From assembly GCA_945889655.1 (NCBI GenBank), contig CAMDCH010000059.1, positions 1-11,676 on the forward strand: a stretch of DNA of 11,676 nt. The letters are read 5' to 3'. Shown piece by piece: positions 1 through 6,831 of the stretch (positions are counted from its first letter, which is position 1; the number at the start of each line of letters is the position of its first letter). Position numbers and translations under genes: made by a program. The notes beneath the pieces are model-generated. The model ran no database searches. It was not told where the DNA came from and was given only the letters and a program-made list of their open reading frames with translations. This DNA comes from SHZT01 sp945889655. Its GTDB lineage: Bacteria; Gemmatimonadota; Gemmatimonadetes; Gemmatimonadales; GWC2-71-9.

Positions 1-1845
1 CGCGTCGACATGATGAACGGGCCCTACTCGGCCGCATACGCCGGCAACTCGATGGGCGCGGTCATGGAGATCACCACGCGCCTGCCCGACCGCCTCGAGG
101 GCGCCATCAGCCAGACTACATCCCTCCAGGCGCACAACCTGTATGGAACGAAGAAGACCTTCGGGACCATGCAGACGTCGGGCGCGCTGGGCAACAGGAT
201 GGGCAACCTGTCGGTCTGGCTCTCCGGTAACTACCAGAACAGCCACAGCCAGCCCATCGGTTACGTGACGGCGGCCACCAACCCCGCGGGCACGACCGGC
301 GCCTTTGCGGCGACCAACAAGCTGGGGGCGAACGCCAACATCCTCGGCGCTACCGGCCTCCTGCACACGCATATGGCCAACGGCAAGGTCAAGGCGGCGT
401 ACGCCATCACGCCCACGTTGCACGCGGCGTACACGTTCGGGTTCTGGCGTAACGATGCCAGCTCCGCGGTGTCGTCGTACCTGACCACGGCGGCCGGCGC
501 TCCGACGTTCGCCGGACAGGCCGGGTTCGCCAGCGGCTTCTACAGCCTCGACCAGTTCCACGGGTCGCACAGCCTGTCGCTGCGGTCGGACATGAAGAAG
601 GACTGGGACTTCGACCTCTCGGGCAACTACTACCGGATGAACAAGGACCGGCAGATCCTGCCCACGACGAGCGCTGCCGCGGACACGACCTATGGCACCG
701 CGGGACGCGTCGCCATGCTCGAGGGAACCAACTGGTACACGCTGGACGTCAAAGGTGCGTGGCACCGCGGCGGGGCAGAGGCAAAACACACGGTCACCGG
801 CGGTGCGCACCTGGATCGCTACGAGCTCCACAACCCGACGTACAACACCGCCGACTGGCGCGTGGGCACCACCACCACGATCGCCACTGAGGGTGACGGC
901 AAGACGCGCACGATGGCGGCGTGGGCCCAGGAGCAGTGGAAGGTCAGCTCGCGGTTCAACCTCACCGTGGGCGCCCGGGTCGAGTCGTGGCGCGCCTATG
1001 ACGGGTTCAACCAGAACGGCCTCGTCCAGGTGACACAGCCGGTGGTCACGGGGAAGAAATTCTCGCCGAAGGCCATCATCGACTGGATCGCCTCACCCTA
1101 CTGGGTCGTGACGCTGTCGGGCGGCCAGGCATACCGTTTCGCCACCGCGTCCGAGCTGTACCAGCTCGTCTCGACCGGCACCACCTTCACGTCACCCCAG
1201 CCGAACCTGCGGCCGGAGAACGCGCTGTCCGGCGAGCTGCGGATCCAGCGGCGCTTCGAGCAGGGAAAAGCCCAGGTCTCGTTCTTCGGCCAGGACGTGC
1301 ACGACGCCATCATCTCGCAGTTCCAGCCGCTGGTGGCGGGATCTTCGATACTCTACTCGTACCTCTCGAACGTGGATCACGTGCACGCGGGCGGGATCGA
1401 GCTGCTCGGGGTGTACAACAAGGTGTTCATCGACGGGCTCCAGGTAAACGGATACGTGACCTGGCTCGACGCCCGTATCAAGGCGATCACCGGGAGCCCG
1501 AGTGCCGGCACCACCGCCAGCGCGGCCATCGGCAAGTTCCTGCCGAACATTCCCAAGTGGCGCTTTGGCTTCACCACCACCTATCGCCCGACCTCAGCGT
1601 GGGCGTTCACGTACGCCGGCCGTTACAGCAGCATGCTCTACACCACGCTGGATAACACGGACGTCAAGAATCCCAACGTCTACCAGGGATTCACGAAGTG
1701 GTTCGTGATGGATGCGCGCGTGAATTTCACGCGCCGCCACTACTCGGCGTCGCTCGGCGTGGACAACCTGAGCAACCAGAAATACTTCCTGTTCCACCCG
1801 TTCCCGCAGCGGACGGTGGTCGGGGAGCTGAAGTTCCAGTTCTAG
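1..1845 (+). CDS. TonB-dependent outer-membrane receptor, 5'-truncated
   Basis: Partial gene: the reading frame is open from base 1, so the ATG codons at 10 and 13 are internal and the signal peptide, TonB box and most of the plug lie outside the window. The fragment begins in the last part of the plug, with MNGPYSAAYAGNSMGAV matching the usual 'GP-SA-YG-x-x-x-GGV-I-I-T' plug end. About 580 residues of alternating polar/aromatic beta-barrel follow, including a PNLRPENALSGEL segment typical of TonB receptors. The last residues are LKFQF, ending in the terminal Phe used for outer-membrane barrel assembly. The family imports scarce ligands (siderophores, metal complexes, cobalamin) using TonB energy. 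The substrate is not visible here. The next genes are copper-type periplasmic proteins, so a metal or metallophore ligand is plausible but inferred. A strong hairpin follows the stop. Confidence 0.93.
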   Translation, partial: RVDMMNGPYSAAYAGNSMGAVMEITTRLPDRLEGAISQTTSLQAHNLYGTKKTFGTMQTSGALGNRMGNLSVWLSGNYQNSHSQPIGYVTAATNPAGTTGAFAATNKLGANANILGATGLLHTHMANGKVKAAYAITPTLHAAYTFGFWRNDASSAVSSYLTTAAGAPTFAGQAGFASGFYSLDQFHGSHSLSLRSDMKKDWDFDLSGNYYRMNKDRQILPTTSAAADTTYGTAGRVAMLEGTNWYTLDVKGAWHRGGAEAKHTVTGGAHLDRYELHNPTYNTADWRVGTTTTIATEGDGKTRTMAAWAQEQWKVSSRFNLTVGARVESWRAYDGFNQNGLVQVTQPVVTGKKFSPKAIIDWIASPYWVVTLSGGQAYRFATASELYQLVSTGTTFTSPQPNLRPENALSGELRIQRRFEQGKAQVSFFGQDVHDAIISQFQPLVAGSSILYSYLSNVDHVHAGGIELLGVYNKVFIDGLQVNGYVTWLDARIKAITGSPSAGTTASAAIGKFLPNIPKWRFGFTTTYRPTSAWAFTYAGRYSSMLYTTLDNTDVKNPNVYQGFTKWFVMDARVNFTRRHYSASLGVDNLSNQKYFLFHPFPQRTVVGELKFQF

Positions 1846-1853
1846 CCACGGAT

Positions 1854-1879
1854 AGGTGGGCGCCAACTGGCGCCCACCT
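1854..1879 (+). terminator. Perfect 11-bp hairpin after the receptor gene
   Basis: AGGTGGGCGCC (1854-1864) pairs perfectly with GGCGCCCACCT (1869-1879) around an AACT loop, starting 8 bases after the receptor stop. There is no T-run after it. It may therefore be a factor-assisted terminator, a partial terminator or an mRNA 3'-end stabiliser rather than a classical intrinsic terminator. The structure is certain; the role is inferred. Confidence 0.6.
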
Positions 1880-1909
1880 GCGCGGAAACAGCAGAAACAC
1901 AGGATTGCG

Positions 1910-1939
1910 ATGACGCCTCATACGCCGATTTCCCAGTGA
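1910..1939 (+). CDS. Possible 9-codon leader ORF overlapping the copC-copD start
   Basis: ATG at 1910 is preceded by AGGA (1901-1904) at 5-base spacing and reads MTPHTPISQ before TGA at 1937-1939. The TGA overlaps the GTG start of the next gene in a GTGA arrangement. That GTG has no ribosome-binding sequence of its own, so ribosomes finishing the short ORF could reinitiate there. No known leader peptide is recognised. Alternatives are chance, or a frameshift separating the true start of the CopC-CopD gene from its body. Confidence 0.35.
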   Translation: MTPHTPISQ

Positions 1940-3288
1940 ATGCGCTGATCCTCTGTTGCACGGCGCTCCTGCTCTCGGGCGGGTCGGCGGGCACGGTGGT
2001 GACCCGCGCGCTCGTGCTTGTGCATGCCGCGCTGGAGTCTGCTACTCCGGCATCCGGGGACACGCTCACCGCGTATCCTGATGTCATCCGCCTCACCTTC
2101 AGCGAGCCGATCGAGAGCAAGTTTTCCAACATCACGCTGAAGAGCGGCTCGGGGCAGGTCTGGTCGCTCAAGCCGCGCATCGATCCTCGCAACGTGAACG
2201 CGCTCATCGCGGATTTCCCGCAGCTTCCTCCCGGCGGGTATCTCGTCGGCTGGCGGGTGGTCTCGGCTGATGGCCACCCGGTGGGCGGCTATTACCAGTT
2301 CTACGCGGCGGTCAGTACCGAAGGCCATCCACCGGAGCACCTGCTGATGACCGCACCGGCGGCCCCACCCATCCCGACGCAGGCGCCGTCGGGCGGCCCC
2401 ATCGGCACCAGCGGGGAGCCGCCGGTCGTTTCAGCGTTGATCCGGGGTGCGGCGCAGATGTCCCTCCTGGCGCTCGCGGGCCTGCTGGCGCTCGTCACCT
2501 GGGGCGGCACCGAGCGCACCGAGCGCCTCCAATGGCTCGAGCGCGTGCTCGTCGTCGTTACGCCGGTTCTGCTCGCCGCCGACTTCTTCCTCTGGCTCCA
2601 GCATGCGGCGCCACAGGGCCAGGTGAACTTCGAAACCATCATTGATTCGTTCGGCACGCAGAATGGCGCCGGGTATGCGCTCCGCGTGGGGTTAGCGGCC
2701 GGAGCCGTCTGGGCCATACTGCTGGCGCGCGCACCCGGGCTGGCGGCCGCGTTCGCGGTCCTCGGCCTGGTGGTCACCGGTGCCACCGGTCACCCCGCCG
2801 CGATCAGCCCGAGCATCGCGATTCCGGGCAAGATCGTACACCTGGGGGCGGCGGCGCTGTGGACCGGGGGGCTCATCGTCCTGGGATTCGGCCGGCAGTC
2901 GGCCGAGGGATTCCGCGAGGATGCCTGGAGAGTGTCGCGCATCGCGCTCATCTCGGTGGTCGCGATCGCGCTCACGGGCGCGCTGGAGACTTTCCTTTTT
3001 CTTCCGAAGCTCGGCGACCTGTTCCGCTCTACCTACGGCTGGCTGATCATCGGCAAGCTCGCAGGCCTGGCCGTCCTGGTCGCCTTTGGATTTCGCAACC
3101 GGTACCAGTTGATGCCCCGGATGGCCGAGTCCGGCCCCGGGCGCCTGCAACGCTCAGTCACCTGGGAGACCGCGTGGATGATCGGCGTCGTGATGCTTGC
3201 CGGCTTCCTGGCCTACATCCCGCCCCCGCCGGGCGAGGGCGTGGCCATGCCCGTGTCTCACCAGCACCAGATCATGGAAGAACATTGA
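1936..3288 (+). CDS. CopC-CopD fusion copper-handling membrane protein
   Basis: A 450-residue protein with two known copper domains. Residues about 30-125 are CopC-like: HAALESATPASG at the expected mature N-terminus, a TFSEPIE strand, and SADGHPVGG at about 111-118. Asp112 and His114 match the CopC Cu(II) ligands. A Pro-rich linker (about 140-165) leads to roughly eight membrane segments (starting near 167, 203, 248, 268, 298, 333, 368 and 410). These include the CopD-like TGHPA (282-286) and VHLGAAALWTGG (301-312). The tail SHQHQIMEEH is His-rich. CopC binds copper in the periplasm and CopD is thought to pass it across the inner membrane; fusions are known in many bacteria. The start is GTG at 1936, because no ATG exists in frame back to the receptor stop. 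It lacks a Shine-Dalgarno and overlaps a short leader ORF. The signal peptide is odd, with Arg24 in a hydrophobic stretch. The ycnI-like gene follows after 16 bases. Confidence 0.9.
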   Translation: MNALILCCTALLLSGGSAGTVVTRALVLVHAALESATPASGDTLTAYPDVIRLTFSEPIESKFSNITLKSGSGQVWSLKPRIDPRNVNALIADFPQLPPGGYLVGWRVVSADGHPVGGYYQFYAAVSTEGHPPEHLLMTAPAAPPIPTQAPSGGPIGTSGEPPVVSALIRGAAQMSLLALAGLLALVTWGGTERTERLQWLERVLVVVTPVLLAADFFLWLQHAAPQGQVNFETIIDSFGTQNGAGYALRVGLAAGAVWAILLARAPGLAAAFAVLGLVVTGATGHPAAISPSIAIPGKIVHLGAAALWTGGLIVLGFGRQSAEGFREDAWRVSRIALISVVAIALTGALETFLFLPKLGDLFRSTYGWLIIGKLAGLAVLVAFGFRNRYQLMPRMAESGPGRLQRSVTWETAWMIGVVMLAGFLAYIPPPPGEGVAMPVSHQHQIMEEH

Positions 3289-3295
3289 ACCTCAC

Positions 3296-3300
3296 GGAGG
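3296..3300 (+). promoter_or_regulatory. Ribosome-binding site fixing the YcnI-like start
   Basis: GGAGG lies 4 bases before ATG 3305. It favours that codon over the in-frame ATG at 3197, which lies inside the CopC-CopD gene and would add a Pro/Arg-rich segment before the clear signal peptide. Confidence 0.75.
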
Positions 3301-3304
3301 CAAC

Positions 3305-3877
3305 ATGAACACGTCTCGCTGGTCGATGCTGCTGGTGCTCGCGACGGTCGTTGTCGTGGCCAGCGCGCACGTTACCGTCTCGCCGCGGCAGATCCTCGCC
3401 AACACGGGCGGCGATTTCGTCCTCAAGGTGCCGACCGAGAAGCCGGTGCCCACGATCAAGCTGCGGGTGGAATTCCCGCAGGGGTTCCGCGTTTCACGGA
3501 TCAAGGCCAAGCAGGGATGGACCACGCAGATCGAGCGCGATACCTCGAAGGCCATCACCGCGGTTACCTGGTCCGGCGGCAAGATCGCGCCCGACGAGTT
3601 CGATGATTTCACGGTCAGCGCCCGGATTGCCGCCGATGCCGGCCCGATCCTCGCGATCAAGGCGTTCCAGACGTACGAGGGCGGCGAGGTCGTGGAGTGG
3701 ACCGACGCTGTTGACCCGCAGGCGAAGCGTCCGGCACCCAAGATCACTATCATGCAGGCGCCTTCGCAGTTCGCCACCACCGCCAAGTCCAACTGGCTGG
3801 GCGCGAGCGCGCTGCTGCTGGGACTGGTTGCGGTCACGATGAGCATGCGTAACGGCAAGAACGGCAAGAATCAGTAG
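3305..3877 (+). CDS. YcnI-like (DUF1775) periplasmic copper-binding protein
   Basis: A 190-residue exported protein. Residues 1-21 form a signal peptide with an A-S-A cleavage site, leaving His22 as the first mature residue (HVTVSPRQ). Members of this family bind Cu(II) through that amino-terminal His (a single-His brace) with a Glu and a Trp. Glu45 in KVPTEKP and Trp132 in EWTD are candidates here. The core LRVEFPQGFRVSR and the later IKAFQTYEGGEVVEWTD fit DUF1775. A C-terminal membrane segment at about 164-180 and a basic tail would anchor it in the inner membrane facing the periplasm. YcnI-like genes commonly sit beside CopC/CopD genes, as here, 16 bases downstream of the fusion. The likely role is copper delivery or buffering next to CopD. 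The gene ends in tandem stops (TAGTAG). Confidence 0.9.
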   Translation: MNTSRWSMLLVLATVVVVASAHVTVSPRQILANTGGDFVLKVPTEKPVPTIKLRVEFPQGFRVSRIKAKQGWTTQIERDTSKAITAVTWSGGKIAPDEFDDFTVSARIAADAGPILAIKAFQTYEGGEVVEWTDAVDPQAKRPAPKITIMQAPSQFATTAKSNWLGASALLLGLVAVTMSMRNGKNGKNQ

Positions 3878-3956
3878 TAGGACGGGCGGAACCCCTTCAC
3901 TCGGTGTATGTATCAAATGCGACCCTGGCCCCACGGGACAGTCGTTTCACTCAACC

Positions 3957-3960
3957 GGAG
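3957..3960 (+). promoter_or_regulatory. Ribosome-binding site fixing the CusF-like start
   Basis: GGAG lies 10 bases before ATG 3971, which opens directly into a signal peptide. The in-frame ATG codons at 3908 and 3917 have no such site and would prepend a non-hydrophobic stretch. Confidence 0.6.
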
Positions 3961-3970
3961 TTCGAGACTC

Positions 3971-4297
3971 ATGAAGAAGTCGCTGCTGCTCGCCGCCCTG
4001 CTGACCACCGCCGCCGCGGTGAACGCATCCGCGCAGCAAACTGCGCCGGCGGAGAAGCGCTATCACATGGAAGGCAAGATCCAGTCGATCCGGCCGGCGG
4101 GGAAAACGGCCACGATCGACCACAAGGCCATCCAGGGCTACATGAGTGCGATGGCGATGCCGTATACGTTCAGGGACTCGGCCGAGCTCGCGAAGCTCAA
4201 GGTCGGCGACTACATCAAGGCCGATCTCGTCATCGTCGGCGGCAAGGGCCTGATCGAGAAGGTGGTCGTCGTCAAGGACAGCACCGTCAAGAAATAG
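3971..4297 (+). CDS. CusF-like small periplasmic copper-binding protein
   Basis: A 108-residue protein with a signal peptide (1-21, A-S-A site before Gln22) and one small beta-barrel domain (about 31-102). The segment from YHMEGKIQSI through LKVGDYIKADLVI follows the CusF/OB-fold pattern. His51, Met61 and Met63 in IDHKAIQGYMSAMAMPY line up with the His-Met-Met copper ligands of CusF. The Trp that caps Cu(I) in the E. coli protein is replaced here by Met58, preceded by Tyr57, as in the GFMPAMTM variants of the family. It is likely a periplasmic Cu(I)/Ag(I) carrier or buffer. No CusA/B/C efflux genes are present nearby, so its partner may instead be CopC-CopD or the YcnI-like protein. The 93-base gap upstream could hold a separate promoter, but none is convincing. 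The next gene starts one base after its stop, which suggests translational coupling. Confidence 0.87.
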   Translation: MKKSLLLAALLTTAAAVNASAQQTAPAEKRYHMEGKIQSIRPAGKTATIDHKAIQGYMSAMAMPYTFRDSAELAKLKVGDYIKADLVIVGGKGLIEKVVVVKDSTVKK

Positions 4298-4298
4298 G

Positions 4299-4640
4299 AT
4301 GACCCGCCGCTCGCGCCTCCTCGCCTCGGTCTTCGCGCTCCTCCACCTCACGGTGGCGGCGCTGGGGCCGATTGCGGATGCGCGCCTCGAGGCCGCTGAG
4401 CAGACCCTCGCGACACACATCGAGTCCGAGCGCCAGCAGCCGTGCTCCCCCGGTCACGACCACCTCTTCTGCCAGATCTGCCGTGTCATCGGCGTCAGCG
4501 GAGACGCCGCTGCCGCGCCGCTGGTGCTCCGTCAGTCCGAAATCGTGGCCGTTGCCTTCAGCGAGCCGCGCACCGTGGCGGTCTCGCGCTTCATCCTCGT
4601 TTCCCAAGCCCCCCGGGCACCCCCAAGCCTCTCCGCCTAG
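4299..4640 (+). CDS. Small exported Cys/His-rich protein, unknown function
   Basis: A 113-residue protein not assigned to a named family. A basic start (MTRRSR) and a hydrophobic stretch form a signal peptide, with A-D-A cleavage near residue 28. The mature chain carries a compact cluster: His40, Cys49, His53, His55, Cys58 and Cys61, in CSPGHDHLFCQICR. This looks like a soft-metal site, able to bind Zn(II) or Cu(I) or to form a disulfide in the periplasm. It recalls short DUF2946-type proteins found near metal genes, but I cannot confirm membership. The remainder is an Ala/Val-rich stretch and a Pro-rich tail (APRAPPSLSA). It starts one base after the CusF-like stop with no clear ribosome-binding site, so it is probably co-translated. 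The tight link supports a metal-related role by inference only. Confidence 0.75.
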   Translation: MTRRSRLLASVFALLHLTVAALGPIADARLEAAEQTLATHIESERQQPCSPGHDHLFCQICRVIGVSGDAAAAPLVLRQSEIVAVAFSEPRTVAVSRFILVSQAPRAPPSLSA

Positions 4641-4642
4641 TC

Positions 4643-4669
4643 CCGCGCACAGCACAACGCTCTGCGCGG
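4643..4669 (+). other. Intercistronic hairpin before the outer-membrane barrel gene
   Basis: CCGCGCA (4643-4649) pairs with TGCGCGG (4663-4669). Inside, AGC (4651-4653) pairs with GCT (4659-4661) around a 5-base loop, giving 10 pairs with one C-C mismatch. It nearly fills the 54-base gap between two genes and ends 13 bases before the GGAGAG ribosome-binding site. There is no T-run after it. It may stabilise mRNA or act in attenuation; this is inference. Confidence 0.5.
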
Positions 4670-4694
4670 CAACTCCACAGCGGAGAGTCACCCA

Positions 4695-5894
4695 ATGTCC
4701 AGAAGATTCCGGACAGCCACCTGGCTGTTCGTCTTGATTGCTGCATTTCCCGGGGTAGTACTCGCCCAGGCGCAGCCAGCCGATTCCGTCGCGCGGCCGG
4801 CGCCCGGGGCGTACATGAACGTGAGTTTCGTGGGCTTGACCGATTTCGGCTGGTCCACCGAGGCCGACGTCGCCTCCCTTCAGCCGGGCGACCACGATCC
4901 CCATGTCCGCGGTTTCTCCCTTCCTAACGCCGAGCTGGCGCTGGACGGAACGGTCGACCCGCATTTCAAGGGCTTTGCCAACATCGTCTACAAGCTGGAT
5001 GCCGAGGGCGAAACCGGTGTCGAGCTTGAAGAGACCTACCTGCTCACCTCCGCGCTTCCGGCCGGCCTGCAGCTCAAGGTCGGGCAGTTCTTTACGGAAT
5101 TCGGCCGCCAGAACCCGCAGCATCCCCACGCGTGGGCGTTCGCCGACCAGCCTTTGATCCTGGCGCGCACACTCGGCGGTGAAGGCCTGCGCAGCCAGGG
5201 TGCTCGCCTCTCGTGGCTGGTCCCGACGTCGTGGTACACGGAGGCCATGCTGGGGGTGTTCAACAGCGCGGGCGGGACCGCGTTCAGCTTCCGCTCGGAG
5301 GAGTCATCCGAGATTCACGGCGGCGTCCCGCTGGACCGCGAGGTACGGCGGCTGGACGACCTGCTGATCGTTCCACGGCTGGCGACCTCCTTCGACCTCA
5401 CGGACACGCAGACACTGCTCCTCGGCGTCTCCGGCGCCTTTGGACCGAACAATTCCGGCACCGACGCGCGCACGGCGGTTTATGGCGCCGACCTGTACTG
5501 GAAATGGAAATCCCTCACCGCCCACCAGGGTTTCCCCTTCGTCACCTTCCAGGCCGAAGCACTGGCCCGCCGTTATGGGGCCGGCACCCGGGTGTCGGCA
5601 ACGGATGCAGCCATGATCCTCGTTCCTGAGACGCTCCGTGATGCGGGCGCCTACGCGCAGCTGGCCTGGGGCATCAAGCCACTGTTGGTGGCGGCACTCC
5701 GCGGCGAGTTCGTGAACGGCGACAGCCCGGAAGACCGTTACCGCGTGTCGCCGAACCTCACCTGGTATCCCAGCGAATTCTCCAAAGTCCGTGCCCAGTA
5801 CAACTACGATCACCGGGAAGGTCTCGGGGTCGATCACTCGGTATGGCTGCAGCTCGAGTTCCTGCTCGGCGCGCATGCCGCTCACAAGTTCTAG
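4695..5894 (+). CDS. Outer-membrane beta-barrel (porin-like) protein, His-bearing
   Basis: A 399-residue protein with a signal peptide (Ala cleavage near residues 24-26, LAQAQ). The rest has alternating strand patterns, no long hydrophobic helices, and a terminal Phe (LEFLLGAHAAHKF) as in outer-membrane barrels. GGAGAG at 4682-4687 supports ATG 4695. Strand-like segments include YMNVSFVGLTDFGW near residue 40 and LQLKVGQFFTEFG near 125. His residues cluster in GDHDPH (65-70), NPQHPHAW (140-147), the YDHREGLGVDH region near the end, and the last residues. It is not a TonB receptor, since no plug is seen. It sits 16 bases before a metal-binding protein gene of the ABC uptake type. I infer a passive or facilitated metal entry channel or a metal-responsive porin. 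A general porin of the phosphate-selective or DcaP-like sort is the alternative. Confidence 0.8.
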   Translation: MSRRFRTATWLFVLIAAFPGVVLAQAQPADSVARPAPGAYMNVSFVGLTDFGWSTEADVASLQPGDHDPHVRGFSLPNAELALDGTVDPHFKGFANIVYKLDAEGETGVELEETYLLTSALPAGLQLKVGQFFTEFGRQNPQHPHAWAFADQPLILARTLGGEGLRSQGARLSWLVPTSWYTEAMLGVFNSAGGTAFSFRSEESSEIHGGVPLDREVRRLDDLLIVPRLATSFDLTDTQTLLLGVSGAFGPNNSGTDARTAVYGADLYWKWKSLTAHQGFPFVTFQAEALARRYGAGTRVSATDAAMILVPETLRDAGAYAQLAWGIKPLLVAALRGEFVNGDSPEDRYRVSPNLTWYPSEFSKVRAQYNYDHREGLGVDHSVWLQLEFLLGAHAAHKF

Positions 5895-5910
5895 GCGGGG
5901 CTCAAAGACC

Positions 5911-6831
5911 ATGACACTGAAATTGATGGCATACACGCTCGCGACCGTCTTCGCGCTCGGTCCGCCCGGCGGAAGCAGGATCAACGTGGTCGCTACGACG
6001 CCGGATCTCGCGGCACTCGCGGTCGCCATCGGCGGCGACGCGGTAGATGTGAAGGCGCTCGCCAAGCCCACGGAGGATCCGCACTTCGTGGACGCCAAGC
6101 CGAGCCACATCGTGACGCTCCACCGGGCGGACGTGCTCATCGAAGGCGGGGCCGAGCTGGAGCTGGGGTGGCTCCCTCCCCTGCTGGAGAGCGCGCGGAA
6201 CAACAAGATCGCGCCGGGAGCGCCGGGCAGGATTTCGGCGTCGGTCGGGATCAAGCTGCTCGAGGTGCCGACGACGTTCGACCGCTCCAAGGGCGACGTG
6301 CACGGGCTGGGCAACCCGCATTTTCTGATCGACCCGGTCAACGTGAAGGTCATCGTTGCCCGGATTGCCGACCAGTTTGCAAAGGTGGACCCGGCGAACG
6401 CGACGAAGTACCAGGCAAACCTCAAGACGTTCAATACAGTGCTGGATACGAAGAGGGCCGAGTGGGAGAAGCAGCTGGCGCCCTACAAGGGCGCCAGGAT
6501 CGTCACCTATCACAACGACTTCGTGTACCTGGCCGAGCGGTTCAACCTCGACGTAGTCGAAACGCTGGAGCCCAAGCCGGGCATCGCCCCGTCGCCCGCG
6601 CACCTGGCCAGGGTCATCAGTACCATGAACGCCGAGCACGCAACCGTCATCCTGGTGCAGCCGTTCCAGAACAGGAAGACCGCGGAGACTGTGGCGCGCC
6701 AGACGAAGGCCCTGGTGCTGGACATCGCGCAGCAGCCCGGCGCCATCAAGGGGACCGATACTTACTTCGACCTGATGGATTACATCGTGCGTTCGCTGGT
6801 GTCGGGCCTGGGAGCGGGGGCAAAGACCTGA
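5911..6831 (+). CDS. ABC metal uptake substrate-binding protein (ZnuA/TroA family)
   Basis: A 306-residue periplasmic binding protein of the cluster 9 / TroA fold. It shows INVVATTPDLAALAVAIGG at the start of the first lobe. His58 lies in EDPHFVDAKPS, His137 in GNPHFLIDP, His201 in TYHNDF, and Asp283 in GTDTYFD. This His-His-His-Asp set fits zinc-type members better than the His-His-Glu-Asp of manganese-type ones. The long His-rich loop of classical ZnuA is absent, although His131 lies near. The ATG at 5911 was chosen because it follows the upstream stop by 16 bases and precedes a short hydrophobic leader. That leader has no lipobox Cys, and its cleavage site (about GPPGGS) is weak, which is somewhat odd. 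The stop TGA shares its last base with the ATG of the permease gene. No ATPase gene is adjacent. The metal could also be copper, given the upstream genes. Confidence 0.9.
   Translation: MTLKLMAYTLATVFALGPPGGSRINVVATTPDLAALAVAIGGDAVDVKALAKPTEDPHFVDAKPSHIVTLHRADVLIEGGAELELGWLPPLLESARNNKIAPGAPGRISASVGIKLLEVPTTFDRSKGDVHGLGNPHFLIDPVNVKVIVARIADQFAKVDPANATKYQANLKTFNTVLDTKRAEWEKQLAPYKGARIVTYHNDFVYLAERFNLDVVETLEPKPGIAPSPAHLARVISTMNAEHATVILVQPFQNRKTAETVARQTKALVLDIAQQPGAIKGTDTYFDLMDYIVRSLVSGLGAGAKT

Noticed and set aside
3197..3304. N-terminal extension of the YcnI-like protein from an in-frame ATG inside the CopC-CopD gene
   Set aside because: The extension is Pro/Arg-rich, would bury the signal peptide, and ATG 3305 has its own GGAGG.
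3888..3917. GGAACC ... TCAAA resembling an ECF (sigma-E-like) promoter before the CusF-like gene
   Set aside because: The spacing between the two parts is about three bases longer than the usual range and neighbouring bases do not match, so it is not called.
5304..6434. Long open frame on the minus strand opposite the barrel and binding-protein genes
   Set aside because: It overlaps two well-supported plus-strand genes, shows no recognisable family, and is explained by high GC3 shadowing.
6168..6830. Upstream extension of the permease frame through the binding-protein gene
   Set aside because: The extension is Arg/Gly-rich out-of-frame sequence antithetical to a membrane protein; ATG 6831 starts the recognisable permease.
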